Of a stretch of 64,000 nt of DNA, positions 35,401-46,612 are shown piece by piece; within the stretch, counting starts at the first letter, position 1; every line of letters starts with the position of its first letter. The stretch is from contig OZ018417.1 of NCBI GenBank assembly GCA_963969595.1, positions 11,968,501 through 12,032,500 of the forward strand. Direction: 5' to 3'. The translations under genes and the position numbers were made by a program. The notes under the pieces were generated by a model that was given only the letters and a program-made list of their open reading frames with translations, did no database searches and was not told where the DNA came from. The DNA comes from Neckera pumila (lineage: Eukaryota > Streptophyta > Bryopsida > Hypnales > Neckeraceae).

Positions 35401-36515
35401 AATGTGGAGGCATAGAACTAATTACGTTCTGTCTGGTTTCATTGACGCAGGTTGGGATCAGTCTATATTCCGAAGTGTGTATCCTGCCATTCCTTTTTCC
35501 TATGAATAGATGCTGTCCTCTTTTATAAAATGATCCCATGGATTTGTTTTTTTGGTGGAAAATCTAGCTTTTAGCTTCTCAGAAGTGCATTTTGGAGTGG
35601 TATGCAGTTCTCTCGAGTTCTATAATTGCTTTTAATATCTGATTTGATCAATGGGTCATGTTGTTCACAGGCTTGTGTGTGTAATGAAGCCTCATACGCA
35701 GAGGGTAGTGGGTCTCGACTTCCAGCCCGGAACAGATTTCTCAAAGTTTTTTCCTGCTTGCTTCCACTCCCCTTCGTTTTGACTCATGAATTTGAATTCT
35801 GTTTCATAAACTTAATTGCTTCCTGGACTGTTATCTTGCAGCACAAGTGTGCTTTTGGCTTGGAGACAAGTTACAAAGAAACTGTCACAGGAACTAAGAG
35901 GGCTAATTCACTGCTATTTCCAAGTTATAGTTAATTTAGTCTTATAAGGGCAATTATTGTCAAAGCGCAACAATTGTCTTGTAAGCTTGGTGCATTATAA
36001 GCTCGTTTAGCTTTGTTTGGAAGAGTTACTATTAGTCATTTCTAATGCCAGAAATTTGCAGAAAAATTCGTAGCTGCTATGGCGTGTTCTAAGTTAGTCA
36101 TACATGGTGAGGAAAATGATGATTCTTTTGTAAAGTTTCCAATGCCTTCGGGGATGTCTTGTTTGCAGATAATTTCTGCTTCGCCAGCTGAGGATCTCAA
36201 GTTCCTGGACATGAGAAGGAGCTCAGCACCTTACCTGGAGGTAGAGACTCTCAAGGGTCATCTAACAGCGCTCACTGTCCACCGGCATGCACCAGTGTGA
36301 TTGCGACAGGCTCAGGAAATCAGCTGATCAAAACTTTCGGTACAAGTGGGGAGTTGCTGAGTAGAGTTCGCTTCCATTACCGCTTCTTAGGCCCAAGGAT
36401 CGGCCCTGTAAGTGCTCTGGCTTTTCATCCTTACAAGGTGTTGTTGGCTGCTGGAGCCGTTGATTCATTGGTTTCCATATATGCTTCTGCTGGGGAGAGT
36501 GTTCAAGGTGGCTAA
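32500..36515 (+). pseudogene. RAPTOR: Truncated, decayed copy of RAPTOR (C-terminal WD40 region only)
   Basis: Eight exon-like blocks follow the C-terminal part of plant RAPTOR, the TORC1 scaffold: ~32500-32675, 32916-33030, 33133-33257, 33536-33681, 33824-33925, 35295-35380, 35671-35746 and 36169-36515. Clear matches include [63 protein letters not shown] and AAGAVDSLVSIY. Most introns keep correct GT-AG sites and phase, so this is not a retrocopy. Three defects point to a pseudogene. There is an in-frame TGA at 32570-32572 just before PLLEPVHDDEEE. There is no usable donor at 35746. An extra TG at about 36295-36298 shifts the frame in HRHAPV(tg)IATGSG. The N-terminal two thirds of RAPTOR is absent from the window. 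The residual reading quality suggests recent loss. A diverged working gene with unusual splicing is less likely. Confidence 0.75.
34312..35244. mobile_element. ~930-bp non-coding inverted-repeat element inside a RAPTOR-fragment intron
   Basis: The ends are TTAACCCCTAAAGGCCC (34312-34328) and an inverted copy with one mismatch at 35228-35244. The interior is AT-rich, without a frame. The element lies wholly inside the intron 33926-35294. Its interior resembles stretches near 4610-5000, 40560-40700 and 43085-43270, so it belongs to a diverged dispersed family. No target duplication is recognisable. Just outside and just inside the right end, 'tttcaaaagatca(a/g)gagaaaat' occurs twice (about 35154 and 35250). 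Confidence 0.75.
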
Positions 36516-36724
36516 CGCATTTATGGTGTAGTCATTCTGCTCTCACCTTTTGCTGCACAATCAGCAAGCATTACTTGGGAGAACACCCGAACTTGACCTT
36601 AGTTCACTGGTCTAATCTAGTTGCCTAGCTTTGGCTAGGTAGCATTCTCTCACGTTGCACGGGTTCACCATTCTAAAGACTATCATTCTTGTTCGTGGGG
36701 GAGGGGGGCAGCGTATGGACTAGG
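36516..36724. other. Short spacer after the RAPTOR fragment
   Basis: No gene is seen. It contains a small palindrome 'tagttgcctagctttggctaggtag' near 36617-36641. Confidence 0.4.
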
Positions 36725-36843
36725 AAATTGCAAAGCAGGCCAAGTTATCAAAAATAATCGCCAATTAGTACCTACCGAGCCACAGGCGACAAGGTTGGTA
36801 CTAACTGGCGATTCTTTTTGATAACTTGGCCTACTTTGCAATT
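36725..36843. repeat. 119-nt hairpin with 51-nt arms
   Basis: Bases 36725-36775 pair with 36793-36843 with about four mismatches, one of which can be a G-U pair in RNA; the loop is about 17 nt. The arms start AATTGCAAAG and contain GGCCAAGTTATCAAAAA. The size and pairing would suit either a small MITE or an inverted repeat that is transcribed into a small-RNA precursor. No flanking duplication is obvious. Confidence 0.8.
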
Positions 36844-39054
36844 ATCCCTGCCTCTTTTGAGTTGATTGTGAGAGAATGTCCATTTTCAAAGACGAACATA
36901 AATCATTTTCAAAAGGAATATACGTGGCATTATCCCATTTGTTGTTAAGCTTTTGTAGAAGGGTACACAAGCTATTTATGTATTGAATGTCAAACTTTTA
37001 GATTGCAGAATTCCCAAAGGAATACACATTAAATTGTTTGGTGGGAAAAAAAAATTCCAACTCTGCATTCTAGAAAACCAAATGCTAAAAACTAATTTAT
37101 TGAATTCCCGCAACAAAGCAACTTCATTATTTGTCAAAAGCCAAACTATTCCCAGCTTCTGCTTGCTTGTCCCAACCTTCGAGCACCTAAGAATGTATGA
37201 CTTGCGTAGACAAAATGATACTTCTCAAAGAATGCACAAAATATATTGCATAGATTCAAACAAAGCAGGTCCTCAAGAAAGCACAAGTCACCTTCATTTT
37301 GCAGACTCAAAGCTTGCGAACAAACCCGATAAGTTAGAACTTGATAACTTTAAGTGACTGGAGTCCAGCCAGTGCATTTGGTGTCTCCTACATCAAGTTG
37401 TTGGGTAGGCAATTACTACCTCTTTGCAACATGACCACCGTGCAAAAGAAACTTCTTCAATTCACAATTCATTGACAAAAGCAAGCATGTAACAAAATTC
37501 ACATACTAAGTTGCAATTTACAAACAAGATGGCTGGATCAAGCCAAGAGTACTTCTGATAGTTTTACACTCTGTACATTACCAAAACCTAAACCTAAACG
37601 GCAATACTAAGCACACTAAGCATCTTGTACACAATGTACACACCAAAATTCAAGCATAAACAGTAACACAAACATATAAGGAAACATACTGACAAATAGC
37701 AAGAATTTGCACGTTCTGTTGAAATTGGTTGAAATTCCAAGCTCTGTTTCTATAAATTAAGGAACCAAAGTACAAAATCCCCAAAACAAGAAAACGCGAC
37801 AAATCTTCAAATCATACAGTCCAAGTCCAAACCTGACCTCCATCCAAATTCTCACGCGGCCCACATCCACATGCCGGGCACTTGAACTCTCAACAACATC
37901 TACATGAACATGCCAATGATTTTCATTTCAAGATCTAGCATCCAAGGCAACGTTAGCAAAGGTGATTTCCATATCTCGATCAAGTCAAAATTGTAAACTC
38001 TCTGAGGCAGAAGCTTCCCAATTGCTCACCTATTTGAAATCCTATATTTCATTGTTTGCAAAAAATTCAACAAAACTCCCCGAGATGCATTCAAAACAAC
38101 AGCTACACCCTAGATTGCCAAAACTCTCCAATCCTATCTGAATCAGGTCGTTAATTGTTCACTTTTTTCCCATGCAGCTCTACATTGACGGCTATTTATT
38201 GGCACCACGGGATATTTCAAAGTAGGGTTGTTTGACTCTTTTTGAAGACAAAGAGGAAGAGGGGCGAGGGGCTCCGACCAAGAAGAGGAAGACAAAGAGA
38301 AATGGGGCTCCGATCACGAAGACGCGTTTGAAGGGGAACCGCCCAACCGTCTCTCAGGCAATATCAACGGCTCATCAACGGCAGGCGGGGGAAGGGGGGT
38401 CATTTTATTTTTTTGTACAATCAACGGCTTCTTATTTTTCTCAGCCGGGGGGGCTTCCCAATGTGTGTGCAACCACTTTTGGGTACATTGTCAGACATAA
38501 TGTCAATGTAGGAGAGTTGAGCGGTTTGACTTTTTTGATTGCTTAACCAATCAAAACATGCCACAATGGCAAAAGTCTCTTGCATTTAGATTATGTTAGG
38601 TGGATCCCCACTCACTAAGTTAATACCAGTTGGTAGTAGTAGAGATTTCTCTCACTATTGGACCAATGAAATTTCTTCTTCATACCCACATTGTTGAAAA
38701 TATGTACAAGGCAAGCATTGAGCATTATCAGTCTTAATCTGCCTCTCCTTAACCAATCGAAACATGCCACGACAGCAAAACTCTTCTGCATTGACATTAT
38801 GTACTTATACTCATTCATTCTTGCCACCGAGAGTAATTGAGAGATTAATTCACTCTGGAAAAACACTCAAGCCTCAGTATTAAGTTTGCAAGCAACAATC
38901 AAACTTGACGCTTTATTTGTAACAGGACATGCCATTTGTAAATATTTGTCAGTATAATTGTGTAATTTCTTGTCCATGTTTGTTGTGTTGATTGCCTTAC
39001 GTGCAAACTCAAACACTGTTTTCTAATTTGGTAACTCTTGCTTGATCACACTTG
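36844..39054. other. Intergenic DNA with a ~210-bp spaced direct repeat
   Basis: No gene is supported. The phrase 'cttaaccaatcaaaacatgccac' (38541) recurs with changes at about 38750 (ccttaaccaatcgaaacatgccac), each followed by 'gcaaaa.tctt.tgcatt.a.attatgt'. A 104-codon frame at 38232-38546 lacks an ATG start and includes a GA-rich low-complexity stretch. Confidence 0.5.
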
Positions 39055-39114
39055 TGATGAGTTATTAAGGTAGTATGCTCTTAAAGCGACCATTTAAGCC
39101 TACCTAACTCATCA
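39055..39114. repeat. 60-bp imperfect hairpin
   Basis: TGATGAGTTATTAAGGTAG (39055-39073) pairs with CTACCTAACTCATCA (39100-39114), allowing a bulge. The centre contains 'aaagcgaccatttaag', which is also present near 21804, so it is probably a dispersed element. Confidence 0.5.
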
Positions 39115-39843
39115 TTGACAGTAGAACATACTTCAAGCAACATGTCAGTCCTTCCTAGATAGGGGTCGCAATTAGAACACGGTTGGTTTTAGGTGTAGTT
39201 ACCTTAGTCTTTATGATCGCCTTGCTAAATTTTTAGTTAGACCTAAGTTAGACATCGGCTGTTGCATACTGTAACATTCTCTTCATGCCTTGAATGATTC
39301 GTCACTTCCATGTATCCAGTGTTTAAGCTGTTAAATTTACTTTGATTTTTAATCATCTCTTTAGATTTACTTTGATTTTATATAGTCTCTTTTGTTTTTG
39401 ATCTAGAACTACAACAATCTACTCATGTATAAACTGGAAAAGACAAATGTTACGCACCATTTCCAAATGCAGAAATGGGTGCACTCATTTCATGGACTTC
39501 TAGTTCTTTTTACCACTCAATTGCACTCTTTTCTCCATTGCTATGCAATCTTTTGTATATAACACAACATACCCAAAACATGTCCAGAGCATGCCCACAT
39601 GTAAAAAGTCAATTCTCCTACTCCGTATCTTTTTTGCTTTTGTGGTCATAGCCATTTGTTCTAATAGACCAATGACATGTTTGCACTTCATTGCTTTGAA
39701 GTTGATTGTATAGAGTATAGAAACCACTCAATGTGCCTTTGTAAACATTATGAACAAAATCATAGACAACAACAAGGTTTCAGGGCACATTGCATATATT
39801 GTCTTATGTCATTTCTGTAGCTTGCATTTGCTCGGGCCATCAA

Positions 39844-40120
39844 CTACACTAAAAATGATATTTAGTGTAGTATGACATTTAGTGTTTTACCCCCCTACCA
39901 ACCATTTTACTTGTCTTCAATTTTACTTGTCTTCAATCTTTTCCTTTGCAAGTTCATTTTTTTAACATGTTCTAACACTAAATGTAAACCTTTTCAGATT
40001 TGAGATTTACCATAGAGCATATTTAGTGTTAGAAATTAGATTTAGTGTTACTTACTTATGATATTTAGTGTCAAGGTTCGTAATTAGTGTTGCCAACACT
40101 AAATATCATTTTTAGTGTAG
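39844..40120. mobile_element. 277-bp MITE with 25-bp perfect inverted ends
   Basis: Bases 39844-39868 (CTACACTAAAAATGATATTT and five more) and 40096-40120 are perfect inverted copies. The inner sequence is full of TTTAGTGTT variants. The ends can be read as TA + CACTAAAAATG ... CATTTTTAGTG + TA. That fits a TA target duplication (Tc1/mariner-like), although the terminal CACTA also recalls that superfamily; its 3-bp duplication is not seen. Confidence 0.85.
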
Positions 40121-41658
40121 CTATCTCCTTGCTGCCATCTTCTGTCTGTGCGGTTTTCTTGATCCCCATTGTGATGGCTGCTTCTTCCGGTAATTTAAAT
40201 TATCGCACATACATCACTTCTTTTGGTAATTTAAATTTATGTGAAAAAAGACATTGATCATGCTTCTTGATGCTGTTGACTGCTTGCAATATGAGAAATG
40301 GTAGTGAATACGGTCTGTAGACTCAAGAATTTTATGACTTGCATTCTCCATAGCCTTCAAGAACTGTCTATTTTGCACTATTTAGGACAAAGAGCTTGAA
40401 AAACACATATCATATAGAAAGGTGAGAAAATTAATATAAGAATATTTTAAAAATTGAAGGTATGAAATTTGACTTTGGACAAAAGGTTCAATGGGTTCAT
40501 TTCACAAATCTACGATGGAAAACTTTAAGGCTCTAAATTGAAGCCTCAATGTCACTTGACCCTTTGCAATTCTAAGGCTTTTTTTGGAGTTAAAACACAT
40601 TCAAAAATGTCATTTCTATTAGAAACTTTAAAAATTGTTATTTATTTGCATATTTTACCCTAAAGGACCATACACTGTTTTTTTGGCAATATAGCAATTT
40701 TGAACAGTTCACTACAATTTTTTTTTTTTTTCCTTTGAACTTTTCACACAACATGTGCATGAGGAGCGGCCTTAAGGTGCAACAGTTTTCAAAACATTTG
40801 ACTATATGATTAAGATGTTTTTATATGATCAGTCGTTGCAAGAATGACTTGCTGTTTTTGTTCCATTTTGGCCATTTTCAACCATTTTTTTAGGAAAACT
40901 ATAAAAATAGAAAACATTTCAAAAATATGAAAAATATAGAAGTGTATACACCTATAAAAAGAAGGTATCCTATGAAGGAAAAGCAAAAAAAAATTCTCTA
41001 AATAGGAAAACTAGAAAAGTGCAGAATCGCAAGAAAATACGTACTTTGACATGTTTATTTTTTTCCTAGAAAGGAAAAATTAGTTAAAAAGAAACTAAAG
41101 AGTTCCATTTGGAAAGACTTTATATTAAAAAGATTTCATCAAAAAAATGATCTTGAAATCTTCTTCAATGTTCAGAATTGCATGCGCAAGAGAGCCCTCT
41201 TTGCATGGACATAGAGGATACAAAATAAAATATTTTTTAACACCCCTTGGTAGAAACATGACTTCCTACTATGGGAATAGACCATAGAATTTTCAGCTCT
41301 AAAATCATTAAATTTGGAGACTCCTTATTTAGTAAACCCCCTAAAAGTCCAAACGTGACATATTAGTTTAAATGATTTTTAAATATAAAATGATTTTTGA
41401 ATTTTTTTTGAGAAATACGAAATATGATTAAATTCAAAAGAAAAGTCTTCTAAAAAAAATTTCAAATTCATGCGAGTTATGCTTCAAAAGTTATTGCAAA
41501 AGGAAGCTTCTGCACTCCTATTGTGACAATATTTCAGTATTGGTCTTTCTTGCAATCACCCTGATATGAAATTTTCATTGCTTGGTAAGTAGCTCAACTA
41601 ATTTTATTAAATATCACTTTTTTATGGAATATCACTTTTGAAATTGGTTTTCTAGATT
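40121..41658. other. AT-rich intergenic DNA
   Basis: No gene is seen. The part around 40560-40700 ('aaggctttttttggagttaaaacacattcaaaaatgtcattt') resembles the left end of the element at 34312, so a fragment of that family is present. Confidence 0.5.
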
Positions 41659-41659
41659 T

Positions 41660-42429
41660 GTATATACAGGCTCTCATAAGTATTTGTACACTTCAAAATT
41701 GTCATAACTAATTGAAAATTTTGATTTTTCCAATAAATTTTGGACATGTTGAAGTATAGGTAACATATTCACTTAAAATGATTTTTTAAATTTAAATATC
41801 TTTTTTATAATTTTTTAATTTAATCAAATTTATTCATGAAAAAAACTATTAATATAAGTAAGTTTTTTTCAAGATTCTTTTAGTAAGTGGAATGAGAAAT
41901 GTCTTTAGAATTTTTTGGTAAAAATTCCTCAAACTGTAAAATTCTATTGAGTGAAATATTATTGACAAAATTATTAATCCAAAATTTTACATTTCTTATA
42001 ATTCACTAAAAATATTCCAAAATTGTTAAAAAATTTAAAAATGTAGTAAATATTTTTATATTATTTTTCATGATTTTTTGGAGATTTTTGGAATGAATGA
42101 TAAGAAATGTAAAAATTTGGAGTCATATTTTAGTCAATTAAATTTCATTCAAGAAATTCTTAAGTTTGTGGAATTCTAAAAAGAATTCTCATTCCATTTA
42201 CTAAAAGAATCTTTAAAAAATTGAACTCTTACTAAAAGTTTTTTCTTCTTAATAAGTTTGATTGTGTTCTATAAATTATAAAAAAAAAAACTCATTTTTT
42301 AAAACTCATTATCATGAATATGTTAATTATATTCAACATGTCCAAAGTTTATTGGAAAAATTTGATTTTTCAATTAGTTATGGCAATTTTTGTAATTGTT
42401 CTAAACATTTTGAGAGTCATTGTATATGT
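41660..42429. mobile_element. ~770-bp fold-back MITE, imperfect arms of several hundred bp
   Basis: The left arm begins GTATATACAGGCTCTCATAA and runs through 'aattgtcataactaattgaa' and 'tttttccaataaattttggacatgttgaa'. The right arm is the inverse: 'ttcaacatgtccaaagtttattggaaaaa', 'ttcaattagttatggcaattt', then 'tgagagtcattgtatatg'. Further inside, 'agtaagtggaatgagaa' near 41892 pairs with 'ttctcattccatttact' near 42191. The whole element is nearly one long hairpin with no coding capacity. The 'gactctcaaaa...ccataactaattgaaaaa' style resembles mariner-like MITEs, which is an impression only. Confidence 0.8.
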
Positions 42430-45400
42430 AAAAAGCTTTGAATCATTCCATTTTGATTAATGAGATGAAAATTATGAAGAGTTTTAGTTTGCAAAGTAAT
42501 TTATTTATGAAAATTCTATTCAAAAATAAACTTTGAAGTCCTGTATGAACTCTATTTTCAATATTTTCAAAATGAATAAAGGCATTGGATGTAGATTGTT
42601 TATTACAACATTAAAACCATTGGATTGGTATTTTTCAATTTCATAACTAAATTCTTAACAATTTAGTGTTTTGAGTCATTCTCTGTTCCTTTCTGTTTAC
42701 TACTTTTTTCCAATTTGTTGTAAAATTTCAAATGATTTGAAATTTCTTCTCGAATTTCTTAAGCATGTAGCCAACTTGCCTTGAAGAATGAATCCAAAGA
42801 ATTACCCCCAACATGGACAATTTTTCATACAAATAAGACCTTGTGAAGTGCAACTGCTTGATTTTTTTGCAAAGCCCCCAAAAAAGATTATTGTCAACTC
42901 AAACACTAATATCTTGCAATCTACATGGTGAAAATTTCTGAAATTTTTTCAACAACTTCTCAAACCAGCGTTTTACAAGATCCTATGGTTATATATGTCC
43001 ATAAATATTTTTATTTCTAAAATTTGATACTTGTCCTAGAAATGGTAGTTTTGGAGCACTTTTGGTGAAAACCTAGTCATAAACATTTAGGGGTTAATTG
43101 TAGGATCTTGCACTAGACTACTATAAATATGTGCGGAGGAAACTTCAGAAACCTTGATTAATTAGGTTGCAAAATATTCATGTTTAAAATGGAGGAAATG
43201 GTTTTTTGGATTTATAATGTGACTAGATTATTTGACTTTGAATCTTCTTAGCTTAAAGTTTTTCCTCTAAATTTTTTATTTAAAAAAAATGTGTTGAACG
43301 ATTACCACAAACAAAAACTTTGAAGTCCTATTTGGAATTACTGGAGCCTCCAATTTGCTCAAAGAGGGGTTTAAAAAAGCAAAATGAATGAACAAAAGAA
43401 AAAAAAAAAAAAAAAGAAAAAAAAAAAAAGAAGGAATTTACTCTAGTGGATGCTATGGTCTCCGCAACTGACGCCTACGTCACCAAGAAGAGGATAGCAA
43501 GCCCGCGCATATGCCACATTTACGTGGCAGGTGCCGGCGTTTCATGGCGTGAACGGCCTGGCGCCTGGCAGAATTGAGCCCTGCTAGCGCCAACGCTTGG
43601 TGAATCCCGCCCAAAAAATTCTATTGCATGGTAGGACATGCATCGCGAATTTCACTTTTTACTTATTTCATGGTTTTTTGCAAGTGTCACTTCATCTTCT
43701 TTTCACTGTTTCATATAAGGATTAGGAAATGAATTAAAGATTAATTTACTTTGTTCTTCAAGCAACCATTTGAGAACTTATTGCCTTTTGGGAAGCTAAA
43801 TTTTTGTACAAAGTATAATGCAATTCGCATTTGTACAAAGTCATTTCATATTTTTTGGACCTTCATAGAATTATTTACAAATTTTTGAATTTGAAACGCG
43901 TCAGTGAGGAATTTGCTCTAAATTCAACAAAAAGCAAACTTTGAAATAAACTTTATCAAAAGACAAACATTGAAATAAATTTTATCAAATTTTTTTGAAA
44001 TTATAACCATACAAATTTAAAGTAGACATTTTAGAGATTACATGAGAAAAAAAAATGTCACAATATCACTTATGGACTCCAAGGTTATAATGTTAGATAA
44101 TGGAAATCCTAAAATTGTGAAAGAGTGTTGAAGTTTCAAAACTCTTTTCACATGTTAAATCTAAGAAATTGGTCAACAAAAAAATATGAGGTTCATTGGC
44201 ATTCTATACATAATCCAAATCAATTTACGACTTTTCAAATTCTTTTCTACAATTTTTAAAATTAATTTTTAATGCATTTTATTCTCCAAATGATTTGTAC
44301 TTCAGGCTAACTTCCATGAACATTGAACACTAGGAAATAAAGATTTGCAATGGACACCCTTGCACGCAATTGTGGATAGAAAAAATCATAATCATTTACT
44401 TTCAAAATAGGATTTTAGATGCTAGAATTAGACTTCAAATTCTTATTGGTAACTGTTTCTTAAAATTGGTATGTCAAAAGAAGATTACATGACTTGAAAT
44501 CACCCATGAAATTACTTTCACAATATTTAACACCCTCACAATCAAACATTATAATCTTTCAATCTATACGTGAAATTGTTGTATTAGTTTTTTCCATGTG
44601 ATCTCCACCATATTCAATTTGAATTTGTGGTGACTATTAAAATAAAATTGATAAAGTGGTCAAATGTTGGAGCTTCTTGTTCAATTCATTGGAATTTCTA
44701 TTATCAAGGAAACTCTATTTTTCCTAAATTGCCCCCACAATGCTTAATATCGCTACAAATGAAGAGAGGAATTGAAATTGAATTTTACGTTCAATAGACT
44801 ACATTTTGAATTTGTTATAAAGTTTTGACCTTAACGTCTAAATTCTTTTCTAGAATTGACAATTTGGAAAAATCATCAAGGAGAATTTAAGAAATTCCTT
44901 CTAAATTCGATTACAAGCAAAATATTATATCATTTTTTGAAACAAGTTTCTCTTCACATGGTGAAATTTTGAATTTTTGTGTTTTTTAAATCTATGACCT
45001 CAGTTTTGCAAATCTAGTTTTGAACTAAAATCAATGCAATTTTTGCTTGATCAACTATTTGATGTACAATTCCACATTGGTAATTTTTAAAAAATATGCA
45101 CTCTAGTAATACGAAATCCAATCATTGGATAGGACAACAACTTGATAAATATCTCGTCAAATTAGGATGATTTTCATTTAAATAGTAATGAGAATGAAAT
45201 TGAGTTTCAATCTTTTAGTCGTCTAGAAATTGGATGTCGGAATGTTTCAGGATTAAAGTGTACTTCCTAATGGACCCCTGGCTTGATCAATTTAATCATA
45301 CTGTGAACTTTGCTTAATTGTGTTTATTAACGACATTCAAGTGCAAATGAGCTATCAATCAAATGAAGAGAGGAATTGAAATTTTTGAAAAAAAAAAAAA

Positions 45401-46290
45401 AAGCAAGAGTGGTGCAATCTCTTGGCCACAATCTAATTGAACAAAAATAAAATAAAAACAAAACTCAATAAGGTTGACAGTTTTTTTGGCATTAGATAAC
45501 TAAGCCTCTTGATTTTTTTGGCATGTTGTATTACGTATGACATATCAACCAAGGATTAGGTGAGACCTCACTAAAGCAAGGTGCAAACATTCAATCAATC
45601 TAAAAAGACAAATTTGACTTCAAAGCAATAATTATGTATTGATTGAACCTTGGATTCAACATTGTTCATTTTGTGGGCTTATATTTTGATTGTTGGCCAA
45701 TCAAATGACTTAGAGCAACTTTATATTAAGGCCTAGGCTCAATTCCAAGGTTGACCTAATTTATAGATATAAAGCCAATTCAAATCAAACCCAAGTAAAA
45801 AAATTGGGTCAAGGTTACATAGCCATCCAATTTTTTTCACTTGGACCCAACTTTTGGGTGCCAAATATTATCAGTATAAATAGCCATATAATATAAAATA
45901 GAGTTGAGCTAAGGATATAGTTTCCCGGCCCCTTGGAGCCTGAGGATAATAGATACTTACATCCTTCTCAAAGAACCCTTTTTCTTAATGTAAGGCCTTT
46001 GAGGCCCAATTGTCATGGTCCAATTTAAGAATTTCTATAGGGATAATCTGTAGTAGCGGCAACCTCATGGTCATTGCTAGGAAAATGGCCAAGCAACCCC
46101 CTTTTTCATGGCATATCCATTATCTTCTCATATTATAATATAGAGTAATAAGGTAGCACCCTATGTAATGGAGCAATGTTAGGTGCTTAGCTTACAATAG
46201 CTAAATACAAAGTATTGTTTATGATAAATATAAAGGAAAAATCTCTATTCTTGGTTAGGATATTTGTTTATATATTCCATTGACAAAGAC
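42430..46290. other. AT-rich intergenic DNA with a repeat fragment and one GC-rich island
   Basis: No gene is recognised over almost 4 kb. The stretch 43085-43270 ('aggggttaattgtaggatcttgcac...') resembles the element at 34312-35244. Bases 43395-43435 are an A-rich run, directly followed at about 43445-43620 by a GC-rich patch (gacgcctacgtcaccaagaa ... ggcctggcgcctggcagaat) that stands out from its surroundings but has no recognisable product. Confidence 0.5.
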
Positions 46291-46612
46291 GTTAGAGAAA
46301 ATTTCAGCCCCTTAGAGGGCTATTTGAAGTTGACATGCCATGCTATTTATTGCATGGCTTGTCAACTTAAAAAAATGCTCTTGGTGAATAGTCAGAGTCT
46401 ATAATTGCTCGCCGGAGTAGTCAAATTTTGTAGAATTTTTTTTTTTTCTTAAATATATTTTTACTTGAAATTTTGGATTCTTGCACCACTACCGCTGCAG
46501 TTTCAATTGGGCGAAAATAGGGGAAAAACGAATTTTTGAGCCAAAAAAAATTAAATTTCATATCTTAGAGGGTTGTGGAGCAGCCTTCCAAAGGTTTGAA
46601 ATTTTCTCTAAC
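46291..46612. mobile_element. MITE family A, copy 2 (~322 bp, opposite orientation to copy 1)
   Basis: The ends GTTAGAGAAAATTTCAGCCC (46291-46310) and GGTTTGAAATTTTCTCTAAC (46593-46612) match the ends of the element at 3985-4340. The inner hairpin (AAGTTGACATGCCATGC paired with GCATGGCTTGTCAACTT, about 46333-46370) is at the left here but at the right in copy 1, so the two copies are inverted relative to each other. Interior sequences align with moderate divergence. Confidence 0.85.

Noticed and set aside
38232..38546. 104-codon frame with KKRKTKRN basic stretch
   Set aside because: No ATG start, GA-rich low-complexity sequence, and no domain.
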